A stretch of DNA of 64,000 bases, taken from positions 1 through 64,000 of the forward strand of contig CASEHD010000011.1 in the NCBI GenBank assembly GCA_949287655.1. Reading direction: 5' to 3'. A model generated the notes under the pieces. It saw nothing but the letters and a program-made list of their open reading frames with translations, was not told the DNA's origin and did not search any database. A program made the translations under genes and the position numbers. The stretch's first letter is position 1. The number at the start of each line of letters is the position of its first letter. Source of the stretch: an uncultured Christensenella sp. GTDB lineage: Bacteria; Bacillota; Clostridia; Christensenellales; UBA3700. Positions 39,701 through 42,871 of the stretch are shown here, in pieces.

Positions 39701-41114
39701 CAACGTAGCGACGGTGGGCGCAAGCATATCGCTGAGACCCGTACTTACCGGAGAGAACGGCGGCAACTATTCGCTGTATTCGGCTGAGTGGTCCGCTCCT
39801 TCGGATATGACGATCGGCGCAAACGAGGCAACGTTCACGCTTTCCGAAAAGGATATGACGGTTGAGGGCGCGATCCTGCCGGTCGACCTCGGAATATTCG
39901 CGGATTACACGGCGGGCGGCGACCAGTCTTACAACGCGGCTATGCTCGACCCGCAGGCTGTATCCGACGGCGTCGTTACGTTTACCGCGGAACAGGCGGC
40001 GGCGCTCGGCATTTCGGCTGATAATTACGCAAAACTCGTCGCTGAGGCGGCAAGCGGCGTTACGGTAACCTTCGACGATAGCTTCTTCGATACGCTCGTA
40101 TCAAGCGGCGTACTCGAAAAACGCGCGGACGGTAAGTATTATACGACCGCGGCGTATTCGCAGTACTGCACGGCGGAGCTTCCGACGACTGCGGACGGCG
40201 GCAATTTCGTCGTCACGATGAGAGACAACACGGTGACGTTCAGATATTTCGGCACGATGGTCAAAGACGGCGCGGGTTATTATACGCTGACGTCCGTTGA
40301 CGACTACAATAAGTGGATTGACAACGAGGGCGGAACCGCGGATTATTACGCGATAGATATGTTGCTGATCGCAGATATCGACTTCGGCGGAGCGGTCACG
40401 GATATGCTTTCTTGGCGCGACGCCGACGGCAACGTGGTCGGCTATAAGGGCAGGTTCGACGGCGACGGTTACGCGCTTACGAATATGCTGATAATAAGAG
40501 CCGGCAGCGCGGCGCTGTTCGAGAGAGTAGACGAAGGCGCGGTCGTCAAGGGTCTGACCGTTGCCGATACCGTAGTCGTCGCTACCGGCGCGGGCTCCGC
40601 GGCGGGCGGCATAGCGGTCGACAACTACGGCACGATAGAAAACTGCGCGTTTGAAGGCGTACTCAGCGCAGAGGCCAAGACGGGCGGCATCGCGGCGACC
40701 AACTACGGCGCGGTAACCGGCGGCGCAAGCGTGAGCAGGGCGTACGTAAGCGACGGAGGCGCGGCGGAAGGCATAGCGACCAACGCGGACGACGGAAGCG
40801 GAGAAACAGGTACGGCAGACGGCGTAAGCATAACCGAAAGCGCGGTGATAGCCGCGGACGGAACGGCAACCGAAAGCACGACGATAAAGGCCGCTGACGG
40901 CGGCGCGGCAAGCTGGGACGATACGGCTCTCGTACCCGTGATAACCGCATACGTGTTTGACGAAACGTACGTTAAGGTTGACGGCAACGGCAAGTTCGTG
41001 ACCGACAACTTCTTTAAGCTGAACGCGGTCGACAAGCTGTTCGGCTGGGTAGGCGCGGCGGCGGTCACCTCGGCGACTCAGACGGGCTTTTACGGCACGC
41101 TTACACTCAACTGA
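18777..41114 (+). CDS. giant secreted GLUG/MBG multidomain protein (7,445 residues)
   Basis: A single uninterrupted reading frame of 22.3 kb. The N-terminal signal (ALLLSCALAAFFYTRTGG) resembles the SipW-type signals of its neighbours. About residues 60-3,900 form seven large modules of about 450-700 residues, each opening with a 'DGNG-x-T' or equivalent strand and continuing with repeated GLUG-type turns (GGVVGxNxG, FIAVNYGTIxNL), consistent with right-handed beta-helices. About residues 4,120-6,150 hold a series of MBG/YDG-type domains, each starting near K-[TEF]-[YF]-D-[GN]. Two acidic Gly/Glu linkers lie near 5,280 and 5,520-5,560. Two more GLUG segments (about 6,345-6,560 and 7,165-7,320) flank a last YDG-like domain near 6,818. 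There is no LPXTG, C-terminal helix, SLH or LysM domain, so surface attachment must be indirect. Adhesin or extracellular-matrix function is inferred. A terminator follows. Confidence 0.88.
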   Translation: MTNNAAKRRIWLTATAVIITVALLLSCALAAFFYTRTGGTGAGTVAEGEGADEISATPVYSYGKPAEEYIGEYYPITNYNELIGFIGGTTTTLSYGKLMNNITIGSGRDYTPSTGLVLAAGRTLDGNGFTIEANHDPHSNPINASYSGNGATVGSDKSTISDWFSYAKRGNDSTATVAGNTTVGVSDIVAVNYGTIKNLTVTVGGSVERVYIAPADNNNNVSMGVIAGINAATGVISNCKVEVNQYYGFVGSYYYVQRIYTWIPAGYRFDKGAISTQGLVSVGGVSGSNLGVIADTQVSINNKLGAFREYMNFRGEEVPNDSIGTGAVGGVTGINDGGTISGIDLNISANGRVNNDSWHTSTSYTGGIVGLANLTSSTQTFDVNGSGKSVKAGKVQNISLNIDSSAAAVSEAHYYSGGRNDSGSINSDSYAATGNWTGVITGMAATEGSELAQGINVYDSTYASRGYFRNYAASELNTTLAFSSSDMPLLGKGSSIKASVNHFTFNAYLAGATAYGNTATAAELLGSNYSWVWNTKISGNTVQSGLLVNMDVNTAYSSTLEGNVPIFYRTYALNNGVQIYEETADSSATDGLNYAAWLLVDPEYSSYNIYSEYKLVNFVSATSLNRFTAENPSGNEGYAYAHKVYLTQAFTLDNSVNAARVLQNWKTIDGGLNQITVTGLNNTAVSVDGINALSDFIAVNRGTIVNLSIAYSVARGAISASGDTAYGFVAGVNYGTIAPATISTSAVELSGNSPTSLLYLGGAVGYNCGSMSGITQTVAGNMTISGSAKQAFLGGVIGVNTGAGALQTAVLNGSYDATVQATAGSTYGNYVGGFIGAGVNSGSVSTQGNVLTLTQTQEDPFGDWLYAGKQRIQPDENSYTGLFAGLITSSPSYNAVSNPYINGLVAAAPDLDEAVGWFSPVKGVMTLAGYAAGTTGASGKYVASDLIRGQVYTVQDASDAFVSKILTDVYWAPTTNIYRFTVTSRAYNTNWALTPYDSGYRNFVNYGSPLNSGETFDTAWTYENNNNGSYAYTFDAGLYVQNNDASSNPDYLAPVVGVELIYRMNLQSGVSAGDTTNADDALTLFLSGESAGFEHMNPNNGYKALCAGASGAYGDNSGDPWMVNGGRNIVFDKPYGLDGSHNGGMSVSITGDATSYAQVWDEESQSYVAAEFIAVNNSSINALKVTVNGNKTYSSADGLVYSHLVGVNNGTISTCTVTVNGNVSLSTAGAAVYGSLVGINNGTVSTSSATLSGSVGISGGGISYAGGAVGINRGVADGTVVNFDGGAISLTNSGGVFAALGGVIGLQDSASLSDVQAAGYGATLTVGNLGAAGGVIGAANAGSNGTAVVAGMVSAAQTTLANISNAVYGMELNADSGYKGLIAGSLGESSVRDGALSGVAAFYPDEVAAYAVPWTTTATGAISMYGYGSEDPLEGILFKISDYSDDGGAEYLTDRTISVNGAAKSFTFDISQIAGLTASSLTFAAKYYYYDSEGALTNDATYTGVPSLGGAVCTTAINGTYANSASYVPTLDVLIDYAVTLNNGENQQLVDFMRGASDAGFDSYAGARKANIVASAAFTLDSNTAALRGTTSGKGKELSGQGNTINISGTLPTATYDGETVAGGFFAVNKVKISGVSVATTSDLRPSGYAFGLLAGVNEGELTDVEASFTQSLNASVNVLGGLIGLNKGIIDGATVTMNGVSASYGDKIAFGSVAGVNTAAVSSSTATLAGTYTLTSASIYSGAAIGENSASLSDVTVTFADAALTANPTSAAYAGGVVGMQSGGSLTDVGTAGGSLKMSVTSGSGYVGGIVGIINTGAGEQTVAGQSLSASSMSGVYAGVYTSAIYGTVFKGLIAGAVGSIASGSIQGATAHYYENGYTPGDFTIPWFAAEEGVVSMYGFNAANADTTYAVGMLFKMSDYSDDGAADFVKGRTLSGSAGAAQIYFPISDFGGANDLSIAVNYVSWQGGEKNVAEVATLTPTADVSYSESRVNGGGDFVPTIDFFASYSVDITAGTEGDWQNAEGIANSLLFCFIDGVGENQLYAGAQVGNVTEDILVDKPMNGYVTMCEGKTLQGNGHTLNMSWVGDTTNGNFVLQQNDREKDDAEAITSSGGGYVQVDAGGGTTGAIGGLIAVNYGNVNGFNVVHENNSATTAGYAFIAAADAAAGVLVGVNFGTVENVTYDDSTSGSMVKLFGQGGSDVIFGGIVGVNAGNVSNLKLNGRSAVTVDGDGDAVYGGVLGANYGAAENIVLSDSGRNSIGQVGTGVYGGAVGANYGALNDVSVTVGTAIAESDYLSILKATPDNRRIYLSADDLSIWGGVLGYNSGTVNGATLIANVNYGMAAGAGHLSAGGVVGMNDGGSLSGLNATGWGGFFVASTGIMMTETKSVFVGGLVGSMNADGASQIGFISFENNTARKATLTDGVFALSGGMVTMNSYSVGMTRYGYVTGALAATYADIPEGAVANTFWFIPDKLKSVEGDDAEVLPAFHGGNAAYPTYISVFGMAPSDWLSNGITDNKAEFAVNSYGFNLVDSDDNPINYLTMDATITSGVLTLTVHKPSGEMFISTPDFNSTVTGSGGTGTGSVGTGGGSAQTLTLSNAGNKGIGYVTFSFESGVYALTDSDYSEFTQYMIISFLSTKPFGTVTGSGVGNYYTYSTVDGEVSRSIGDSVYRAYQVWSGATEMRIQGSNKTVEITAVPSEPLVLGAGKTFNGGQDNGNRISVVSPFENNIVEYTFGGDLEGVKQKYLVVSEFIAVNYGTFTNANVSIPGTDGNNNITKNASAVLAYSGASTTDLTGFIFGLLVGVNEGEVSQLGGYSFDRTIELNCDVGTNKYNSIFGGMVGAQSGANAVIDEIGDITFGTDTAGGGITMSGSANLIAAGGVVGIAIEGKISNFKVNLKSESSITIDASHNTAAVGGVVGDLRGQLSDVIFESEYRSEMKISGTNANGVAALANMVGVINSFSPTSLASIERVKVIGVGYLYNGINEDGTVTTSSINLYTAGVVALGANYGNVDADSVAAMPEGELKNKAQQVVNAYGAILPAKLDSVYVDFQGYVRAKANTNVGLIAARLLNGVTASVDADGNASNAASNVNTDYIKNLVWQVDYEGDSNWTNSANYADYTETLGSNTAVAILGYAPVTIDSTNPDLRGAGMRLWLTNNLYDARSSVADMVVTWTSNGNLNAAVTTNMAWQSLAVSSVYYDESGADLASRFRTIQTYSTYGAAAQLTVAVNVAEALSKIKSSSAVFPNGIYMLRLTFNEVYIYNQKELIAFFSLPTSYDNLEGSGGNQYYAEVDGIIGSWTGEHGTKESYRNAEIGILANDIEINYGLVRVTMSPNKILDGNGYTVTFNESGTLATKRLTPDTDDKNYSILMPAGVTGTASEYDPNYKYGNVNASFARYVGGTNVLNATDISALNTLNKVGIRTGGMFVGRNLGTIQNVNFVVPNSVNMSNENYGTLTLTGIVCAVNAGTIDNCTLTVNEDVKVGTYRYTNSNTDIANEVEDKLSGGSRPWINTAAISGGFAGIQCGTDSKPSYISNCTVTLSDGSEFRAESQVSSFYWLSRQDNVYAYAGGVVGWLTSDSTIYNVTINGSGTMTAWGELNMGGSGSGFSSGRKVTSAGAIVGLNSDHLNYSISQNDGEYGLIDGVICNWNGATYYLTTSGDNIYQSGRMNYYMGAQLVGIAEQGTLNNIYFMYGIDNYKTFHQDNWYYGDNVAARKASADFADKYEYIVSRSVELLSRSKEEFAYDQIYAVANDGASSSITLVAYRNNGNADDVIVNRGDTAYGNGLIEFTFDNYANYQDQIDSSDFGGTGFSIYVSPAANTFNAANSYFTRITATLDSGGDKNKDYVGARAAAMITGNNTTDWNRTFKPNNVYIYEVGFGSDDGVELDMNDPDASAYLSFQTKSITSDVAVNISLKTDNMGAQFVWSITETWMLSDDPLPQVNQLTYYDNVTSLEQAKQNNTFNRIFDRENDGADYIFTYYLGLAVKIAMDENRYYYNEDEGVFYDSVAKIYDGTTIDDPMLYYADEEGNPINMPDIGLGEVSASIMSPSYYIDNDEGVAVGVSKANTDNAGAYRIRISFSSEGGENSKVNTTNRTIMFSDFDHIDIYTVVLPKGVQQTGVSVSKTYDGTVLYNDSTTVFNGMISGDAVSLDAGEYTVSNAGSGYIFKAGFTEFTFSYAVMNGGTLEIKTATIPLFAGSGDTGNYAPATSVQTGALTLVDGATAFYVQPTVNYKGTINRKQIALSDVDLDMYGEEFIEGGVTPPIEYDALTTYDTAAFREGSTILLKSLTLSSDNSELIMQGYRANENIRFTITFIKDGSGSSLHSVKDYGTYSVYLNILDSGNFTLYENNTEQESMYLGQLSITPYAIQTADVTYVIEDGFLSKIFDNTGEIPFTINEENLRIVAKNGYEVQPDEYDLTVGAMYTTNKNSSSSVTAKDAGEYDIYFRISNFTCPLGNYTLENMTVSFVDSTGNKISYFVLPKEITLSAATKEFDGSYNADPSVTTFTYEEGEGPVDGANDVFGLEYEKVDAGANINVTFTNTSYLTLNGTRYTVIDVVSGSNKDTDNYCVSSETVAKGNITPVKVTLISAKMIYNNRNYIDYRAEGTEVVIHDDKGNTVNIYPAATFDNKNAGQNKTVAFTTTTETIAGTRYSVLQNSTYVSPAPATTGVGFAGNYYVEKTSWAGVGEIVKNTISAENIEGNITIVQIEDGGSAVVSGTQYLFEDLSGKSYTYRYGYIVGFEINSNAVIIEDDKLEDHLTVRVTNTTNSVNGYAGTYTLELVITSSDYDWDDNVQDSDIEVDNFRVNKQTLTSANINASLSNSVFTYRTSATTITPEFSVTDRYGRRITSSDGLTYSMSTLTNRNENFQRSYANGSTLDVGDYYFALTPRFSTEDNKNYAYSGSGKQLEFSVTPYRLATISARKEFDNTTSFTTAGNEAVFTGISGGEPFTPSGRFNSKNAVSQQLTLEFVETTINGSSYKLLKDADGSVTNNTWDAATGTIMRYTISANELNTYLSGWVKDMTERQTLPIKNGAAFEYRSDSASGYTQDHFLFDASGMSYGFTASSRTAVSLGITQNGSIVETLRFIVTVKSGTATYTFGSGDPTPVVLPAGVYSVSVTVNSNNFTLDSGAGNGSFTIGKQEISGGGASGSANVFIVLNNEFSYIYGESGFNLPTVEDIKFDYTMSIIDKYTGKVAATYTAADAVIGLIEFTTAADSAEFLTALSGPLYVGGYYVWASEFADEVLANYAIPEGAKIAVYVAGTAVPEVPDPEEGEEGEEGEEGETGGTVVVIPSVEAAPAYFILPRALNITSVEKTYDGTDSFEGAILTSDAITADGLTATSLNGVYASVNANYDSSGTTYIDGNKGSDFLKINVVAITVNGRIYYALAADGAAGNYCLAGEPENGVMTVAGAKIKRVAVEGSAMSLTSDTFETVYGSGESPVLPDVTAHFGTATEIVSYTADNVIYKQGGEVVTPANVGGYEMYLTDIAFDNYEVTGGLTGGVLVNAGRAVDGGEEEGGETGGESGGETGGETGEEGGEDGEPEEPAEVYTYYIAPQEIVISSVVKFYDKGVEFAYYGEDEDGISADVTVTDAEGNDIVDEEGNPIVLRVQGRFAAAGAGLLKDVYVDFTPFGYYVNFETATVNMYYRLLVVGEDGAANVASNYCIKDAEGAVVLPAQFDENYVPDPELGYDDTPVVNNGLVYNMTLVGAGTEIPAPLTVEGVTKTYDGTFEVTNGTVSGMFEEDAGLTVAKWRYGDKNADTGKIVGIEADTTAYVYGDVTYYAIYMTTEEGEKVLSDYGVAATGIAPVEETTVGEEGEETTVTVNYAIVESAGEITPLTLTSANFAGANVAGIQSNSVEFSSSKTYTASDVRATISALGYTAAAVNGGGILTVTFPNEDVLVFTATLGSENLAHNADVYTVTITLDSNTLNYNMTSPYTFRFTITRQSITAVYVTTGNMYKTYDGAGGLPAYSTDGWAVYAIDKQGAAIDMSAFGEIDMSSATLAFKRYNEEEQTIEYFTPVNVTEGGYVIYVKGFALDSTNYIFTATEDANGCVSFDVENKTAETAYYTIEPRPVNVSADAFESKTFDGAYSLWIDGGVPGETVVVGDSGGVNASLAGTYGTLNVNPYVSGVAIAEDALNQGSVAANYALYYEGSPVTDTTVITVTDYTVTKADILVAERENGGYAVGISGLQGLDFLFAKSADITEEAEQRIISKLMTGETWTENSFDSSSDFAMLNKAAMSAFSLYVNNGESAVVPSTEDAYVVNDFTYAKQGDSYVLTFTFAGMSGYDDSTATDRYAFVVNGVSDDVKSTNYSTTSSELESGQLTGATAGEGVAVSTAEEFVDAIKNNKTFYLAGSVYGVDAQDVSDTTFTGTFDGRGYTVSLTGSGAKAAASGAAGLLVAVNGGTIKNVNFKLMPTGALAAATVGGLVGVNNGALENVSVELVSDLAATGATKVGGVAGENAAGGVMTNVSFVYSANVSASGAAYGAIAGSNAGALEKVAVRVNESAGAGNYTVSAAGAGCVAGNNTGTADGVIVAVPVGSLTGAGALFASGTANATNVYSYISVDGAAGENLSLLEPYTNGYIGYYFATADDYTTGGIRHNELTGADEYNKSYYVDYTDGGDGYIAIEAIAPYNRFIWDGYGISYRTAFGGGNVGSALNRVVALFASGDITAQFAGTTVITSGVDAFTVAIGVRGGTVEVEEGVETSVKEVVYTGYAQVYKVNITVTSGGVSETKELSVGGTDAGYYSKASLEGIIGGAGEGETIGDVTYDSGSRTEYTFSGGGTTVASGIALVIYPRQTEASSVTATKYYDTTAAGTLTVKDGETTAGTLGGNYYDAAGAMTSQVAAAEKFGFASFGALTRSVLSKDGVLYGIVEKVTGEGESAVVTYETQPITVGNGEDAATFSVTDTVGKYDAHDLMIAVSRLADEDYATSVLTAEQLTGFEFVRVYNLTASVTAGEGNVATVGASISLRPVLTGENGGNYSLYSAEWSAPSDMTIGANEATFTLSEKDMTVEGAILPVDLGIFADYTAGGDQSYNAAMLDPQAVSDGVVTFTAEQAAALGISADNYAKLVAEAASGVTVTFDDSFFDTLVSSGVLEKRADGKYYTTAAYSQYCTAELPTTADGGNFVVTMRDNTVTFRYFGTMVKDGAGYYTLTSVDDYNKWIDNEGGTADYYAIDMLLIADIDFGGAVTDMLSWRDADGNVVGYKGRFDGDGYALTNMLIIRAGSAALFERVDEGAVVKGLTVADTVVVATGAGSAAGGIAVDNYGTIENCAFEGVLSAEAKTGGIAATNYGAVTGGASVSRAYVSDGGAAEGIATNADDGSGETGTADGVSITESAVIAADGTATESTTIKAADGGAASWDDTALVPVITAYVFDETYVKVDGNGKFVTDNFFKLNAVDKLFGWVGAAAVTSATQTGFYGTLTLN
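21935..26180 (+). repeat. three successive ~1.42-kb coding modules in the giant gene
   Basis: Related sequences begin near 21935, 23361 and 24775 (translated landmarks VVGVELIYRMNLQSG, LDVLIDYAVTLNNG and IDFFASYSVDITAG). The segment SDYSDDG near the end of the first two units lies at 23097 and 24531, exactly 1,434 bases or 478 codons apart. Between landmarks each unit has the same order: an opening strand with a 'DGNG-like' turn, then GLUG turns, then an aromatic SMYG[YF] segment. The protein therefore grew by in-frame duplication, with later divergence. Confidence 0.7.
31140..37120 (+). repeat. array of MBG/YDG-type domains in the giant gene
   Basis: YDG-type openings are visible at translated VSKTYDGT (near 31160), ATKEFDGS (32260), ARKEFDNT (33555), EKTYDGTD (34735), VVKFYDKG (35490), TKTYDGTF (35970), YKTYDGAG (36680) and SKTFDGAY (37050), with another outside the array at TKYYDTTA (39230). 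Spacing shrinks from about 1.1-1.3 kb to 0.4-0.7 kb, because the later domains lack some of the intervening MBG-like domains. Such domains are common in large bacterial surface proteins and form elongated stalks. Confidence 0.7.
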
Positions 41115-41145
41115 AAAAGCGAGGCAATAAGCGGATAAGACAATA

Positions 41146-41173
41146 AAAAGGCGGAGCGACGGCTCCGCTTTTT
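41146..41173 (+). terminator. intrinsic terminator of the giant-protein unit
   Basis: GCGGAGC (41151-41157) pairs with GCTCCGC (41162-41168) around a short loop, with A-run before and T-run after, so it may work in both directions. It lies 32 bases past the stop codon. Confidence 0.9.
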
Positions 41174-41295
41174 CGCTTTCAGAATAAACACTTTTTATTT
41201 AATATCGTTATTTGCCGATAACGTTATATTCTGTTGAGCTGTTTAGCATCGCATACCGATCGGACAAGCGGTATCTACGTTCCCGGATATGCATA

Positions 41296-41324
41296 TTGAC
41301 AACTATTTTCCTTCATGATATAAT
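41296..41324 (+). promoter_or_regulatory. sigma-A promoter upstream of the small membrane protein
   Basis: TTGACA (41296-41301), 17-base spacer, TATAAT (41319-41324). A full consensus promoter about 200 bases ahead of the 41526 gene and 35 bases ahead of the 21-codon frame at 41359. Confidence 0.85.
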
Positions 41325-41358
41325 AAAATTACAATAGTTTTTATAAGGGGTGGATTTA

Positions 41359-41424
41359 ATGAAAAAAATAGTTTTTATTGGATTTTTATCTGTTTTTCAG
41401 CCACCGTATTTTTGTGATGTTTGA
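41359..41424 (+). pseudogene. 21-codon reading frame, possible broken signal-peptide gene
   Basis: It has a good ribosome site (AAGGGGTGG) and opens with MKKIVFIGFLSVF, like a signal peptide, but stops after 21 codons. Shifting the frame at the T-run in the middle would extend the hydrophobic segment (SATVFL), although a stop follows there too. It is either a leader peptide for the downstream small membrane gene or the 5' relic of a secreted-protein gene. Confidence 0.3.
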
Positions 41425-41525
41425 ATTGTTATGCAAGGCTTTTCCATTACGTTCGAAAGCTTGACGTACAATTACAGCGCAGCAATGCTGTCTTCTATAA
41501 ACAGAGATTGAGGAGGGGAATAAAT

Positions 41526-41729
41526 ATGCAAAATTTAAAAAACGACAAATTGCATGAAAATGATGAGAAGCCGATTCAGAACTGTTCGGATAACGGAAAT
41601 AATATCGATTGGAGAAAATTGGAACAGGAGAAAATAAGACTTCTGCGCTCTGTCAGAAGATGGCTTATCGCGATTTTTGCAGTATTATCGGTATTTGTCG
41701 TGGTATGGTTTTTTCTTGCGGTGAGTTGA
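41526..41729 (+). CDS. small single-pass membrane protein
   Basis: A 67-residue protein starting MQNLKNDKLHEN after an AGGAGGGG ribosome site (41511-41518). The N-terminal ~40 residues are hydrophilic and end in a basic patch (RLLRSVRRW); the C-terminal ~20 residues (LIAIFAVLSVFVVVWFFLAV) form one transmembrane helix. The topology is predicted N-in with almost nothing outside, as in small regulatory or toxin-like membrane peptides. I recognise no family. It stands alone between the giant-protein terminator and a strong hairpin at 41805. An in-frame start further upstream (41421) has no ribosome site. Confidence 0.6.
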   Translation: MQNLKNDKLHENDEKPIQNCSDNGNNIDWRKLEQEKIRLLRSVRRWLIAIFAVLSVFVVVWFFLAVS

Positions 41730-41804
41730 ATTTTACATTGAAATATGTTAAAAATATCGAGCACAGATTAAAACAGCGATTTTTTAAACAAAACGCCGCT
41801 TGTA

Positions 41805-41848
41805 GATGAGCACTCCAAAAGTGTCTGACTTTTGGGGTGCTCATCTTT
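41805..41848 (+). terminator. long hairpin terminator between convergent genes
   Basis: An 18-bp nearly perfect stem (41805-41822 with 41828-41845, starting GATGAGCACTCC) around a 5-base loop, followed by only three T on the plus strand. It lies between convergent genes (small membrane protein and zinc-ribbon protein) and may stop transcription from both sides. Confidence 0.7.
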
Positions 41849-41878
41849 CAAACGGTTCTGTTTTTAATTTTGTTAAGA

Positions 41879-42403
41879 TCACAGATCCTCGTCGTCGCCG
41901 GGGTTTTCGTCGTCCTCGTCGTCTTCGTCATCGTCGTCTGCAACGTCGTTGATGTCGTAGTTGAAATCGTCGTCGAGGTCGTCTTTGTATTCCTCTTCTT
42001 CCTCTTCCTCTTCGCCTTCTTCTTCGTCGAAACCTTCGCCGTAGTCGTCGCTGTCGAAATCCTCGTTGTCGTCGAAAGGCTCGTCGTAATCGTTCCACGC
42101 CTCTTCTTCGGCAAGCTCGTCGAAAGAGACTTCGGTCTCGTCTTTCTCGTCGGGTTGATCGTCCTTTTCGTATTCTTCGCCGATGCCCGGTTTACCCGCC
42201 TTGCGCGCGCATTCCGAACACATCTTTTCGCCGGGCTCAATATAGTTGGTGCGGCATACGGGGCAGAGGAGTTCGTCTTCGTCCTCGTCCTCGAGAAGGG
42301 TCGCGCCGCCGATCTTCAGCTCGGCTTTGCAAACGTCGCAGTAGTCTTCGTCTTCCGGTATCCAGTTGAGTTCGCATCTGGGACATTTTTTATATTTTGC
42401 CAT
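41879..42403 (-). CDS. double zinc-ribbon protein with hyperacidic tail
   Basis: A 174-residue soluble protein. The N-terminal third has two Cys4 units: CPRC with CDVC (about residues 8-26) and CPVC with CSEC (about 47-65), each able to hold one zinc. From about residue 75 the sequence is almost entirely Asp and Glu with scattered Tyr and Phe, ending in near-continuous D/E. The tail has no fold I recognise; such acidic tails often mimic DNA or bind basic proteins. It has its own consensus promoter and a start preceded by GTGAGG. The zinc units suggest a role near the transcription or translation machinery, but the sequence does not settle it. Confidence 0.75.
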   Translation of the reverse strand: MAKYKKCPRCELNWIPEDEDYCDVCKAELKIGGATLLEDEDEDELLCPVCRTNYIEPGEKMCSECARKAGKPGIGEEYEKDDQPDEKDETEVSFDELAEEEAWNDYDEPFDDNEDFDSDDYGEGFDEEEGEEEEEEEEYKDDLDDDFNYDINDVADDDDEDDEDDENPGDDEDL

Positions 42404-42464
42404 AGTCGTTACCTCACAATTCTTCCTGTTTTTAAGGTAATTTTCCCTTACCTATGCGTGTAGT

Positions 42465-42493
42465 ATTATATTCACTATTTGTCTGTTTGTAAA
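42465..42493 (-). promoter_or_regulatory. sigma-A promoter of the zinc-ribbon gene
   Basis: Minus strand TTTACA (42488-42493), 17-base spacer, TATAAT (42465-42470), about 60 bases before the start. The leader contains a small hairpin (AGGTAA with TTACCT). Confidence 0.85.
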
Positions 42494-42592
42494 CACTTTT
42501 TAATATTTTTTTGAATATATTTTACAAATCTTTTTAAATAACGCGTGCGCGCGTTAAAAAAGAAGAAAAAAAGAGGGAAAATCAATAAAATC

Positions 42593-42622
42593 GCCGCGCC
42601 GAAAGGGAGAAAGCGGCGCGGC
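42593..42622 (-). terminator. probable end of the spo0A transcript
   Basis: A 9-bp GC-rich stem (GCCGCGCCG at 42593-42601 with CGGCGCGGC at 42614-42622). Read on the minus strand it is followed by GATTTTATTG, a weak U-rich tail. It would end the spo0A mRNA after the inverted-repeat element. Confidence 0.5.
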
Positions 42623-42637
42623 AGGGAGTTGGATGAT

Positions 42638-42841
42638 GCCGCTTATACCAGCCCAGAATAATACGAACCAGCCCTGAGGCGCGCCTTTTATGCGTTTTTT
42701 AGCGATTCTCACTTGAAAACATTATAATATTATCTGCGTTCGCAGGTAATATTAGACATATTACCAAGGCATTTAACGCAGTAGCTACGGAAATTTGCCG
42801 CTTTAAACCAGGTTCGTATTATTCTGGTCTGGTATCGCGGC
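42638..42841. mobile_element. 204-bp element with 32-bp terminal inverted repeats (MITE-like)
   Basis: The left end (42638-42669, starting GCCGCTTATACCAG) and right end (42811-42841) are inverted copies matching at about 29 of 32 positions, with the inner 18 bases identical. The interior has no gene but contains a 14-bp hairpin (42725-42754, TAATATTA arms with a CTGCG/CGCAG top). It lies in the 3' region of spo0A. Non-coding terminal inverted repeats of this size fit a miniature inverted-repeat element; a structured RNA is the alternative. I could not identify clear target-site duplications. Confidence 0.55.
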
Positions 42842-42871
42842 ACAAGGGGTCAAAAGCGTTTTGAGAGAGGG

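Noticed and set aside
42500-42841. A CRISPR array or phage attachment site in the spo0A 3' region
   Set aside because: There are only two inverted arms, not regularly spaced direct repeats, and no tRNA or integrase gene nearby.
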